Below, one piece after another: positions 8,601-16,074 of a stretch of 64,000 nucleotides of DNA (position 1 is the stretch's first letter; every line of letters starts with the position of its first letter). Origin of the DNA: WJMT01 sp964445575. GTDB lineage: Bacteria; Acidobacteriota; Aminicenantia; Aminicenantales; Aminicenantaceae. The stretch is taken from assembly GCA_964445575.1 (NCBI GenBank), contig CAYULB010000007.1, forward strand, positions 4,096 through 68,095, read 5' to 3'. Made by a program: the position numbers and the translations under genes. The notes under the pieces were generated by a model that did not search any database, had not been told where the DNA came from, and saw only the letters and a list, made by a program, of their open reading frames with translations.

Positions 8601-8872
8601 TTATCACAGGATGTGAAGAGGGCATTCTCCCGTACTCTCTTTTCCCGGGGCATAAAGCAGACCGAGAAGAAGAAAGACGAATTTTGTATGTAGGCATGAC
8701 CCGAGCTAAAAAACATCTCTATTTAACTTACGCAAAAAGGAGATTTATTCAAGGAAAATGCTTTGAGTTAAAAAGAAGCAGTTTCTTGGATGATATTGAA
8801 GCCGCTTTTATAAAAAGCACGGTTTCTCCATTCCAACGAAAAAAAACTCCCCAGATGAAGCTATTCTCTTAA
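5618..8872 (+). CDS. PHP-domain phosphoesterase fused to UvrD-type helicase
   Basis: A 1084-residue fusion. Residues 1 to about 420 are a PHP-like metal-dependent phosphoesterase with its ligand set in order: HIHSH near the start, GTGDFTH, a Glu in STEISS, VHNV, PAHIWTPW and SNSDAHSSEKLG. A zinc-ribbon-like segment (a Cys near 279, CPQC near 296-299) and TIGVMHRV follow. From about residue 480 a superfamily-1A helicase begins: Walker A AGPGTGKT (about 499), VDEFQD (about 688), GDPDQSIYGFRG, TLHAAKGLEF (about 982) and YVGMTRAKKHL (about 1025). It is likely a cytoplasmic DNA-repair nuclease-helicase. Helicase motifs and metal ligands are intact; the substrate is unknown. There is no clear ribosome site. 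The gene is single, driven by repeat copy A. Confidence 0.9.
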   Translation: MRFISDLHIHSHFSRATSKQLVPEFIDYWARLKGISAVGTGDFTHPGWLNELKEKLEPVEDGLFELKKKFKKNLDIPKPKNLCSEVRFILSTEISSIYKKNSKVRKVHNVILSPDFATAEKIQKSLLKIGGNITSDGRPILGLDSKDLLEMTLEASDKTFFIPAHIWTPWFSVLGSKSGFDSIEECFEDLTPLISAVETGLSTDAPMHWMCTFLDRFNLVSNSDAHSSEKLGRNANIFNTELTYSHIIKALESGDPDKFKGTIDLFPQEGKYHYDGHRKCGIRWNPVQTLQNKKICPQCGKKVTIGVMHRVVELSDREDLDERPNKLPFISIIPLKEILSEITGVGSTSKAVDSEYFSLIRSCGPELHILLDLPPEELNKRGFEVLAEAVKRMRNRQVIIQEGFDGEYGRIRVFNHKKSFTRESQKNLFHKKTEAPSVVPKRKIINFDLKDYRKLQKKIPPAPSQLLLEAKENQTEKQKELLSVKHLNTEQKQAVEHNKGPAAVIAGPGTGKTHTLCCRMAYIIQRNKTPPGNILAVTFTNKAAGEMKNRLNDMVGHKSKLTGIRVATFHAFGYEILKKHCELLNRSKNFSIISEEERTDFLQDIFGFKHQKATATAKVIKEAKQNLRMLEEAKESPLCSLLTSYEEKLIESDLFDIDDCIYQPLFLFSNFPSLLIQYRKSISCMLVDEFQDINCVQYEIMRKIMPEQDASLYIIGDPDQSIYGFRGAGPRFLNDFLKDYPKASIYRLKQSYRCSDLILRASGKLVQKNEFERDHLKGLFRGVKVNLVSNATEKSEAEFVARRIEDIIGGVRFFSIDSEISEGEEKEGINSFSDFAVLCRTKEQMKPIEKAFNDHSIPFQKVGETPFFREEPLKSVLNVYRLSLHQENAFLKQSLIRKKTIKAGYISGLPDLTENKPVREGLTSIINHFFSREKKSAEDSIKKLLDLAEDYKNNTEEFLKHISLGSGADTHDSSLESIALMTLHAAKGLEFTCVFITGCEEGILPYSLFPGHKADREEERRILYVGMTRAKKHLYLTYAKRRFIQGKCFELKRSSFLDDIEAAFIKSTVSPFQRKKTPQMKLFS

Positions 8873-9093
8873 ACCCAACAAAAATATCATGGAAGAATCT
8901 TTCATTCCGTGATATGCATACACATTGTCTTTTGACGGGAGAGAGATTCCTCGCTGGGGAATCGAACGGGTGACGAATCCCATGCCTTCTCCCCTCATAA
9001 TGGTGTTGAAGATTCTCACAAATCTTATTCAAAGTTTGACAACCTTTCTCAAGAGTGCTAAAAAGCTTTCAAGTTAGGTAAAAAATACAAACA
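8873..9093. other. Gene-free region with stem-loops
   Basis: I see no gene here. A hairpin of 11 bp with one G-U pair (8884-8894 with 8905-8915) could end PHP-UvrD transcription, although on the plus strand it lacks a T-run. Further on, GGGAGA (8939-8944) and TCTCCC (8988-8993) enclose a smaller hairpin GATTCC/GGAATC, in a GC-richer patch resembling the palindromic repeats common between bacterial genes. Confidence 0.4.
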
Positions 9094-9191
9094 AGAAAAA
9101 TGCTTAGGTCATTATTCTTGAAAAAATCTTGTGCATTGCTGAAAATAAAATAATAATAAACTCATCACAATTTTTTTATGAATGGATCAGG
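9094..9191 (+). repeat. Promoter-like repeat, copy B
   Basis: This copy aligns without gaps to copy A (5494-5591). TTGTGC (9129-9134), 17 bases, AATAAT (9152-9157) keeps the hexamer spacing of the other copies, as does TTGAAA at 9118-9123. The flanking inverted repeat of copy A is not preserved. The 3' end of the repeat contains the ATG used by the methyltransferase gene. Confidence 0.65.
9129..9157 (+). promoter_or_regulatory. Predicted promoter of the methyltransferase gene
   Basis: TTGTGC and AATAAT with a 17-base spacer, in register with the predicted promoters of the other two repeat copies. A start about seven bases downstream would leave a leader of only some 14 bases before the ATG at 9178. 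Confidence 0.45.
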
Positions 9192-10116
9192 TAAATTGAA
9201 GATACCCCTAAACAAGCACTTTTTTTTCACCAGAACAGAATGTCCTGTCTGTTCAAGCCCCAATATCAAACCATTCAGAAAAAGAAATGTTTCCTATAAA
9301 GACTTTAATCACAACCAGATTAAAATCACTGACAGTGACTATGGAAAAATTTGGGACCTAAGCCGATGCTTTGACTGCACCCATATCTTTGCAAATCCCT
9401 GTCCCACTTCAGAATACATTCAATCCCTATACAAAAAAATAAAAGATCCTTCCTATGAAGAAGAGACAGCGGGACGCAAAAAAAATTTTTTTCCTATCCT
9501 TTGGAACACCCATGAAATCCTTCCAGGACGGGGGAATATATTTGATGTGGGAGCTGCCACAGGAATTTTCTTAAACCTGGCCCAAAAATATGGGTGGAAT
9601 CCTGATGGTATTGAAGCCAGCACATGGGCGGTTGATAGAGCAAGAGAAAAATACAATCTTAATATTCAAAAGGGCACCTTTGAATCAGCCGAACTTAAAA
9701 AGGATCACTACCAAGCTGTCACTATGATCGATTTTATTGAACACATTCCCCATCCCTTTAAAGCTGTCCTCAAAGCACAAGAAATTTTAAGACCTGGAGG
9801 GCTGCTGTGCCTGGTCACCCCAAACCAGCACAGTCTAGCTGCTAAATTATCAGGCAGAAAATGGTGGCATTTCAGGCCAGCACACATTCACTATTTCACA
9901 AAAAAAAGCCTTCAGATTCTTATGCAGAATGCAGGATTTAAAACAGTCAAAATAAGAAGTTACTACTGGACTTTTTCTGCTCACTATCTTATCTCAAGGT
10001 TTAACATTCTGAGCTTTTTAATAGACAATCACATTCTTTCTTCTTTTTTCAAAAAAATTCCGATAAAATTGGCTCTAGGTGATTCAATAGAGCTTTATGC
10101 TCAAAAAATAGATTGA
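9178..10116 (+). CDS. Class I SAM-dependent methyltransferase with N-terminal zinc-ribbon motif
   Basis: A 312-residue protein. The N-terminus has two Cys pairs (Cys22/25 in ECPVC and a CFDC pair near 64-67), as in the methyltransferases of sugar and cell-surface clusters. The Rossmann methyltransferase core follows, with motif I FDVGAATGIFL near residue 122 and the acidic SAM-ribose residue in GIEAS. The middle motif MIDFIEHIPHP and the post-core LRPGGLLCLVTPN agree. The acceptor is unknown; the neighbour is a UbiA-type prenyltransferase one base downstream, so lipid- or glycan-linked chemistry is plausible. The ATG lies inside repeat copy B without a ribosome site, so an internal TTG at 9196 is an alternative start. 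Confidence 0.85.
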   Translation: MNGSGKLKIPLNKHFFFTRTECPVCSSPNIKPFRKRNVSYKDFNHNQIKITDSDYGKIWDLSRCFDCTHIFANPCPTSEYIQSLYKKIKDPSYEEETAGRKKNFFPILWNTHEILPGRGNIFDVGAATGIFLNLAQKYGWNPDGIEASTWAVDRAREKYNLNIQKGTFESAELKKDHYQAVTMIDFIEHIPHPFKAVLKAQEILRPGGLLCLVTPNQHSLAAKLSGRKWWHFRPAHIHYFTKKSLQILMQNAGFKTVKIRSYYWTFSAHYLISRFNILSFLIDNHILSSFFKKIPIKLALGDSIELYAQKID

Positions 10117-10117
10117 C

Positions 10118-11026
10118 ATGAACTCCTATCTAAAAGCAGCTCGACCTGAAAGATGGCCCAGAAGCCTTGCTATCTTTGTGGGAACTGCCTCCTTCTTTCT
10201 GCTTAACAGAGAGCAGAGTGCTGCCTTAAGTCTCAACATGATTCTATTGAGGTCCCTGTTTATTTTCCTCCTGACATGGGCTATCTCCACAGCTAATTAT
10301 ATCATTAATGAGATAGTGGACGCTCCTTTTGACATTCACCACCCTACTAAAAAGAACCGCCCCTTAATCCGAGGAGAGATCAGAAAGTTTCCGTTTCTCT
10401 TTTTGGGACTGATACTTTCTCTAAGCAGCCTTACAGCAGCCTTTTTGTTCTTTAATAAAGCTTTCTTTTTCTCTTTGCTGGCACTGTTGGTGGCAGGATT
10501 TATTTACAATCTAAAACCCATTAGAACCAAAGACATTCCTTTTCTTGATTCCATATCTGAATCGGCCAACAATCCTATCCGTTTTTTTATTGGATGGTAT
10601 GCTTTTGCACAAACTGAAAATTTTCCTCCTCTGTCTCTCATAGTGAGCTGGTGGGCTTTTGGAAATTTTCTTATGGTCGCCAAAAGACTCTCGGAATTCA
10701 GGTTCCTTAAAGAAAATGCTGGGAATTACAGGGCTTCGTTAAAAAGATACTCCAAAATATCACTTATTCTAGGGATGGTCATAAGTGTGTTGTTCTTTTT
10801 TGCAGCATTCTTTTATTTTGCCCTATCCTTTAAGCTCCAATCCTTCTGTTATCTTTCTCCCCTGCTGTTTATATACTTTATTATTTTTTTCAAACACACA
10901 CTGCAAAAAAAAGAAGTTATGGAAGAACCAGAAAGACTGCTTAAAAATCCTTGGTTTGCCGGCTACACCCTGTTTTTGATATTGATTTTTTTCACTTCTT
11001 TTCTTATGGACAAAATGGGGCATTAG
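10118..11026 (+). CDS. UbiA-family prenyltransferase (decaprenyl-phosphate phosphoribosyltransferase-like)
   Basis: A 302-residue polytopic membrane protein of about eight segments. The prenyl-diphosphate binding motif NEIVDAPFD (about residues 64-72) with the following HHPTKKNRPL resembles the NDxxDxxxD plus KNRPL pattern of the phosphoribosyl-transferring UbiA subgroup more than that of menaquinone enzymes. A second Asp-rich site lies around KDIPFLDSISES. The likely role is transfer of a head group to or from polyprenyl phosphate for envelope glycan synthesis. It starts one base after the methyltransferase stop, so the two are co-transcribed. Family assignment is firm; the substrate is tentative. 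Confidence 0.82.
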   Translation: MNSYLKAARPERWPRSLAIFVGTASFFLLNREQSAALSLNMILLRSLFIFLLTWAISTANYIINEIVDAPFDIHHPTKKNRPLIRGEIRKFPFLFLGLILSLSSLTAAFLFFNKAFFFSLLALLVAGFIYNLKPIRTKDIPFLDSISESANNPIRFFIGWYAFAQTENFPPLSLIVSWWAFGNFLMVAKRLSEFRFLKENAGNYRASLKRYSKISLILGMVISVLFFFAAFFYFALSFKLQSFCYLSPLLFIYFIIFFKHTLQKKEVMEEPERLLKNPWFAGYTLFLILIFFTSFLMDKMGH

Positions 11027-11066
11027 CAAGAAGGATTCCTACTCTGAGTTTATTCATAAGTTGACA

Positions 11067-11101
11067 AAAACAGTACCGCCTTACCTGTTTACCTTGTTTT
11101 T
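11067..11101 (+). repeat. 35-bp intergenic repeat, copy 1
   Basis: Matches 36219-36253 at 32 of 35 positions (consensus end TACCTGTTTACCTTG). It lies in the 5' flank of the MgtC gene. Function is unknown. Confidence 0.5.
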
Positions 11102-11192
11102 CTGCCGAGTCTATTGGGATTAATTTTCTTGTTCTTGTTTTTATCCTGCAGCTTATGATAAATTAATATTGACTTTTTGAAAGGGAATAGTG

Positions 11193-11840
11193 ATGCAAAC
11201 AGCAGAAGTGATATTAAAACTTTTACTGGCCACTGCTTTAGGGGGACTCATCGGCTTGGAAAGAGAATCCAGCCGAAAACCAGCAGGGCTTAGAACGAAT
11301 ATCCTTATATGTCTTGGCTCAACCATGGTGATGATCTTGTCAGGGCTTCTTCTTGAGGGGAAAGAGACATCCATGGGAGACCTGACTCGGATAGCCGCTG
11401 GAGTCATAACAGGGATCGGTTTTATTGGGGCAGGCACCATAATCCAGTCTAAAGGTATGGTCATCGGGCTCACCACTGCGGCTGGAATCTGGGCTGTCTC
11501 TGTGCTGGGACTTGTTATTGGATCTGGGTATTATCTCTTTGCTGTTATTTTCACGGTTATTGTCATCCTAAATCTTTTTATTCTAGGAAAAATTGAAAAA
11601 GAGCACATAAAGAAAGGAACATACCGCTACACTGTCAAATCTGAATCTTCCAAAAAAATATTACTGGATATTAAGAAAATCGCTCTTCATGAAGGCATAA
11701 AATTCAAAGAAATTTCCCATAAAAAAGAAGGAGCCCTTACCATCATCTCCTTTGCCTTTGAGGCCCCCGATGAAAACGAACAATGTTTCTACAAGAGCCT
11801 TACAGATCTAAAAGAAATCAAAGAACTTAATATTGATTAA
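11193..11840 (+). CDS. MgtC/SapB family membrane protein
   Basis: The N-terminal half has four to five hydrophobic segments and the family signature GGLIGLERESSRKPAGLRT followed by GVITGIGFIGAGTI. The C-terminal half (from about residue 140) is a soluble ACT-like domain. MgtC proteins are linked to magnesium limitation and modulation of membrane energetics. I prefer the ATG at 11193, preceded by AAGGG with seven-base spacing, over the GTG one codon earlier. The end overlaps rdgB by eight bases. Confidence 0.87.
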   Translation: MQTAEVILKLLLATALGGLIGLERESSRKPAGLRTNILICLGSTMVMILSGLLLEGKETSMGDLTRIAAGVITGIGFIGAGTIIQSKGMVIGLTTAAGIWAVSVLGLVIGSGYYLFAVIFTVIVILNLFILGKIEKEHIKKGTYRYTVKSESSKKILLDIKKIALHEGIKFKEISHKKEGALTIISFAFEAPDENEQCFYKSLTDLKEIKELNID

Positions 11841-12432
11841 AAAAAAGCTTCTTCTCGCAACCACTAATCAAGGAAAAGTAAATGAGATACAAAACTTTCT
11901 CTCATCCTTTCCTTTAGAAATCATCTCTATTAAGGATATAAGTTCTGCCTACTTGTTCATAGAGACCGGAAAAACTTTTATGGAAAATGCAGCGGGAAAA
12001 GCTCTTTTTTACAGTCGAATATGGCCGGGATTAACTCTGGGAGAAGATTCAGGGCTTGAAATAGAAAAATTGGCTGGAGCTCCCGGAGTATTATCCGCTA
12101 GGTATTCAGGAAACCATGCCACAGATGAAAAGAATATAGAAAAAGTACTGCATCAATTAAGAGGAGTTCCTGAAGAAAAAAGAAGAGCAAGATTTGTATG
12201 CTGTATGGTGTTAGCTGAAAAGGATAAGATAATACATAAAATCAAGGAACACACCTCAGGATATATCCTTACCCAAAAAAAAGGAAATCATGGGTTTGGT
12301 TATGATCCCATATTTTTTTGCTCTCCCTTAAACAAGACCTTTGCCCAGCTCACCCCTGAAGAAAAAAATTCAGTCAGCCACAGGGGAAAAGCTTTAAAAA
12401 AATTAAAGGCTTTTCTCCAGCAATATCTCTAA
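11833..12432 (+). CDS. rdgB: XTP/dITP diphosphatase (RdgB/HAM1 family)
   Basis: A 199-residue house-cleaning pyrophosphatase that hydrolyses non-canonical purine triphosphates such as dITP and XTP. It opens with the family signature LLATTNQGKVNEI. GLTLGEDSGLEIEKL contains the metal-binding Glu-Asp residues, APGVLSARYSG the substrate loop, and GFGYDPIFF the C-terminal signature. The start is a TTG at 11833 overlapping the mgtC stop; no ATG exists before the conserved N-terminus, so TTG is required. Confidence 0.93.
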   Translation: MIKKKLLLATTNQGKVNEIQNFLSSFPLEIISIKDISSAYLFIETGKTFMENAAGKALFYSRIWPGLTLGEDSGLEIEKLAGAPGVLSARYSGNHATDEKNIEKVLHQLRGVPEEKRRARFVCCMVLAEKDKIIHKIKEHTSGYILTQKKGNHGFGYDPIFFCSPLNKTFAQLTPEEKNSVSHRGKALKKLKAFLQQYL

Positions 12433-12601
12433 ACAAAAATTATCCCTATGCCAACCTAAGTAGATAGAAAACAGAAGCAAAAGTTAACCTCAGCTTACAC
12501 TTACAAATAACTCTCTCCTCTAAATTACTGATATGTCTAGGTTTATCAAATTCTCCCTTTTGGCCTGGATTTTGCTTTTACTAAATTGAAAGGAGGTTTA
12601 A

Positions 12602-12910
12602 ATGAAAAATTTAACCATTAAAAGCTTGACTGCTGGATTGGTCATTGTCTTGGCATTCACAACAGGCTTAGCAGCAGTGGGGGGGATTCATCCGGGACAG
12701 GAGGCTGAAAAGATCAATATCAATACAGCTTCTCTGGCCGAACTCCAGAAACTGCCCCGTATAGGAGAAGTTGTGGCTCAAAGAATCATTGATTATAGGG
12801 AGAAAAACGGAAAGTTCACCAAGATCGAAGAAATAATGAAGGTGAGGGGAATCGGAGAAAAAACATTTGAAAGCTTTAAAGACCTGATCACGGTGGGATC
12901 AAAGAATTAA
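12602..12910 (+). CDS. Secreted ComEA-like helix-hairpin-helix protein
   Basis: A 102-residue protein with a signal peptide or single membrane anchor (about residues 8-27) and one tandem helix-hairpin-helix DNA-binding unit: ININTASLAELQKLP followed by IGEVVAQRIIDYR and RGIGEKTFE. This is the ComEA soluble domain, which binds double-stranded DNA at the cell surface during uptake. It lacks the longer N-terminal linker of Gram-positive ComEA, as usual for diderms. A strong ribosome site AAAGGAGG precedes the ATG. dprA lies about 4 kb away, so a natural-transformation pathway is plausible, but no comEC is in the window. Confidence 0.88.
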   Translation: MKNLTIKSLTAGLVIVLAFTTGLAAVGGIHPGQEAEKININTASLAELQKLPRIGEVVAQRIIDYREKNGKFTKIEEIMKVRGIGEKTFESFKDLITVGSKN

Positions 12911-12942
12911 AAGAAGAGAGGGGCCTTCCCTCTCTTCTTTTT
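12911..12942. terminator. Bidirectional intrinsic terminator
   Basis: AAGAAGAGAGGG (12911-12922) and CCCTCTCTTCTT (12928-12939) form a perfect 12-bp stem with a five-base loop. T-runs lie on both strands. It separates the convergent comEA-like and xerC-like genes. Confidence 0.9.
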
Positions 12943-12946
12943 CTGT

Positions 12947-13831
12947 TTAAGACCGAGGATGACTTTTTTTATAGACTTCCAGAAGTCTCTTCAAATCGAG
13001 ATGAGTGTACTTTTGAGTGGTGGCCAGGCTTTCATGCCCTAAAAGTTCCTGTATCACCCGCAGGTCTGCCCCTCGGCTCAGCAAATGGGAAGCAAATGAA
13101 TGACGCAGGGAATGAGGACTGAGCTTTCTTTTGATTGCTGATTTTTTGAAATATTCATCCACGATTCGCTGGACCGATCTGGGAGTCAGCCTCCCGCCTC
13201 TGTAATTTAAAAACACGGGGTTTTTATCAATATCCCCTTTGTGAATAAGAAATCTCTTTTGTAGGTACTGTCTGAGTTTTTTCTCAGCCACAGTTCCAAA
13301 AGGAACTATGCGTTCTTTTTTTCCTTTGCCACGGACCCGGACTAGTCTCTCCTCAAAGTTTACATCGACAAGGTCTATTCCCACTAATTCACTGACCCTC
13401 AGGCCAGTGGCATAAAGCAACTCAAGCATAGCTCTATCTCTCATATCCAGCGGCTTTTCAGAGTCAGGAAGGTCTAGAAACAAGGCCATCTCTTCTTCAG
13501 ACAAAAAAGAAGGGACATTTTTTTCCTGCTTGGGAGTACTGACCATCTTAGCAGGATTTTCTTTTATCCAATTCCTGTGAACACAGTACTGATAAAATGA
13601 GCGTACCGCAGCCAATTTGCGCGCCGCACTCGATTTTTTTATATTATTTTGATACAGAAAAGCTAAGAAGCTTCTGATAAGAATATTATCCGCGTGCTTG
13701 TATTTTATTTTTTTGGAATGGATAAAAGATAAATACTGCTCAATATCCCGTCTGTAAGCTGATACGGTATGCTTGGAGAAATTTTTTTCATACTTAAAAT
13801 AATCTAGAAACTGCTCTAACTCTTTAATCAC
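12947..13831 (-). CDS. xerC: Tyrosine recombinase (XerC/XerD family)
   Basis: A 294-residue site-specific recombinase with an N-terminal SAM-like core-binding domain (about 1-90) and a C-terminal catalytic domain. The catalytic residues are visible: Arg in TGLRVSELVG, Lys in GKGKKER, His-x-x-Arg in HSLRHSFA, His in LLGHESLATTQ and the Tyr nucleophile in KYTHL. Length and motif spacing are those of the chromosome-dimer resolvases rather than phage integrases. The start is GTG, overlapping the topA stop by four bases (GTGA). Whether it is the XerC or XerD paralogue cannot be decided from sequence alone. Confidence 0.9.
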   Translation of the reverse strand: MIKELEQFLDYFKYEKNFSKHTVSAYRRDIEQYLSFIHSKKIKYKHADNILIRSFLAFLYQNNIKKSSAARKLAAVRSFYQYCVHRNWIKENPAKMVSTPKQEKNVPSFLSEEEMALFLDLPDSEKPLDMRDRAMLELLYATGLRVSELVGIDLVDVNFEERLVRVRGKGKKERIVPFGTVAEKKLRQYLQKRFLIHKGDIDKNPVFLNYRGGRLTPRSVQRIVDEYFKKSAIKRKLSPHSLRHSFASHLLSRGADLRVIQELLGHESLATTQKYTHLDLKRLLEVYKKSHPRS

Positions 13832-16074
13832 TCTGAGTCAGCCTTGTTATCCCTGCTTTTCTCCCATATTTTATCTTTATCAATAAACTTCTTATAACCA
13901 CATCCGTCCTGACTACAATATAAATAGGGTTTTCCTTTAATCAAATTTTTTTTGAATATTATTTTTCTTCCGCATTCCGGACAAGACCGGGAGACCGGCT
14001 CATCCCATGAAGCAAATTTACATTTAGGAAAATTGCTGCACCCATAAAAAATTTTACCCTTTCTTGTTTTTTTTATCACCAAAGAACCACTGCATTCTGG
14101 ACAATCAATCCCGGTATCCTTTTTCTCCTTTTTAATATATTTGCATTTTGGATAATTGGAACAAGCAATAAAAGAACCGTAGCGGCCTTGACGCACCACC
14201 ATCTGGGAACCGCATTGGGGACATTTCTCATCCACTGGCTTGGCTTCCTTTTTATTAAGGCTTTTTTTAAAACGACATTCAGGAAACCCTGAACAGGCTT
14301 TGAATTTTCCATATCTTCCCGACTTTATAACCAGGGGTCGTCCGCATTCTGGACAATTTTCTTCAGAAGGAATGCCTTTGGTTTTCACTCCTTCTTTCCT
14401 GCTTGCTCTCTCCAAGTCTTTTTCAAGAAGCTCATTATAAGATTTTATATACTCCAGCCAGCTCTTTTCGCCCTCGCTAATAAGGTCGAGGGCCTCTTCA
14501 AGCTGAGCAGTAAACTCATACTGCATTAAATCAGAAAAATTTTTAATCAAATAACTATTAACAAAAATTCCAACCTCAGTAGGGATAAACCTTCCTTTCC
14601 TCTTCAACACATAATCTCTGTCTTGGATGGTCGAGATAATGGGAGCGTAAGTACTGGGACGGCCTATTCCTCTGAACTCTAGCTCCTTAACGAGTGTTCC
14701 CTCTGAATAACGAGGAGGAGGTTGTGTGAATTTTTGTTCGCTGTCAAGTTTTTCCAGTTTAAGCTTTTCACCCTTTTCTGCTGACGGGAGTCTGACATCT
14801 TTGCTTTTTATATTGGGATAGGCAGCAAGAAATCCTTTAAATTTCATGACCTCTCCTTTAGCTCGAAAATGATAGCTCCCGGCTTTTATTTCAAACACAG
14901 TCTCTTCCACTTTGGCAACGCTCATTTGAGAAGCAATGAATCGATCCCATATCATTGAATAGATCTTGAGCTCATCTTTGTTCAAATACTGTTTTACTTT
15001 TTCTGGAGGAAGGTCAAAACAAGTGGGCCGTATAGCTTCATGTGCGTCTTGTGCTTTTTTCTTATTTTTAAACCTTCGGGGAGTTTTTGAGAGGTAATCC
15101 TTTGAATATTTTCTTTCTATATAGGCTCTTCCCCCTTTAATAGCTTGTTCTGAAATCCGAACAGAATCGGTTCTCATGTAAGTGATGAGTCCCACCAATC
15201 CTCTCTCCCCTATTTCCAAACCTTCATAGAGTTTTTGAGCAATCATCATGGTCTTTTTTACAGGAAACTTGTTTATACGGAAACTGTCCTGCTGAAGGGT
15301 GCTTGTTATGTAGGGAGGATAGGGATTCTTTCTTTTTAACTTGACTTTCAAGTCTTGGAGATAAAAGTGAGCTTTCTTCAGATCAGATAAAATCTTCTCA
15401 GCTGTCTGGCCGTCTTGAATCTTTGCTTTTTTTTCCTTTATTTTTACCAGGTCTGCGGTAAATGCAGGAGGTGATGAAGCTTTGAGGTGAGCGGTTATAT
15501 TCCAGAATTCTTTAGGAACAAAATCATTTATTTCTTTCTCTCGTTCACAAATCAACCGAAGCGTTATGGACTGCACTCTTCCTGCACTCAAGCCTTTCCC
15601 TATCTTCTTCCATAAAAGGGGACTTATCCTGTAACCCACTAACCTATCCAGAATCCTTCTTGCCTGTTGAGCTTTTATTTTATCTTCATCCAAAGAAAGG
15701 ACTTTCTTAAAAGCATCTTCCACTGCATTCTTTGTTATTTCATGGAAAAGGACCCGGTGGATGTTGCTGTTGTGGTCTTTTAAAACCTCTGATAAATGCC
15801 AGCAAATGGCCTCTCCTTCTCTATCCGGATCAGCAGCTAATAATATGGAGTCATTCTTTTCAGCTTCCTTCTTAAGTTGAGAGACAACCTTTTTCTTTTC
15901 TGGGATTATTAGGAATTCGGGAGTAAAGTCTTTTTCCATATCAACTCCCATCCTGTTTTTAGGGAGGTCTCGGATATGTCCCAGGGAAGCCCTGACTTCA
16001 TAATCCGAACCTAGATATCGACTTAAGGTCTTTGCTTTTGCTGGAGATTCAACTATGACTAATTTTTTATCCAT
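13828..16074 (-). CDS. topA: DNA topoisomerase I
   Basis: A type IA topoisomerase of about 748 residues that relaxes negative supercoils. The N-terminal Toprim domain carries IVESPAKAKT and the metal site DPDREGEA. The active-site Tyr lies in GLITYMRTDS. The C-terminus has four successive zinc-ribbon modules, each built on a CPxC pair and a second C-x3/4-C pair (Cys-rich units between about residues 575 and 735). Two start codons are close: ATG 16080 leaves almost no spacing from GAGGAA, so ATG 16074 is preferred. It overlaps dprA upstream and xerC downstream. Confidence 0.96.
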   Translation of the reverse strand: MDKKLVIVESPAKAKTLSRYLGSDYEVRASLGHIRDLPKNRMGVDMEKDFTPEFLIIPEKKKVVSQLKKEAEKNDSILLAADPDREGEAICWHLSEVLKDHNSNIHRVLFHEITKNAVEDAFKKVLSLDEDKIKAQQARRILDRLVGYRISPLLWKKIGKGLSAGRVQSITLRLICEREKEINDFVPKEFWNITAHLKASSPPAFTADLVKIKEKKAKIQDGQTAEKILSDLKKAHFYLQDLKVKLKRKNPYPPYITSTLQQDSFRINKFPVKKTMMIAQKLYEGLEIGERGLVGLITYMRTDSVRISEQAIKGGRAYIERKYSKDYLSKTPRRFKNKKKAQDAHEAIRPTCFDLPPEKVKQYLNKDELKIYSMIWDRFIASQMSVAKVEETVFEIKAGSYHFRAKGEVMKFKGFLAAYPNIKSKDVRLPSAEKGEKLKLEKLDSEQKFTQPPPRYSEGTLVKELEFRGIGRPSTYAPIISTIQDRDYVLKRKGRFIPTEVGIFVNSYLIKNFSDLMQYEFTAQLEEALDLISEGEKSWLEYIKSYNELLEKDLERASRKEGVKTKGIPSEENCPECGRPLVIKSGRYGKFKACSGFPECRFKKSLNKKEAKPVDEKCPQCGSQMVVRQGRYGSFIACSNYPKCKYIKKEKKDTGIDCPECSGSLVIKKTRKGKIFYGCSNFPKCKFASWDEPVSRSCPECGRKIIFKKNLIKGKPYLYCSQDGCGYKKFIDKDKIWEKSRDNKADSE

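Noticed and set aside
8930..9000. Possible tRNA fragment on the minus strand (TTCGATTCC-like stretch)
   Set aside because: No acceptor or anticodon arms can be built around it; the pairing is better explained as a palindromic repeat.
14076..14312. Minus-strand open frame within topA zinc-ribbon region
   Set aside because: It is an alternative frame of the repeated Cys modules and has no independent support.
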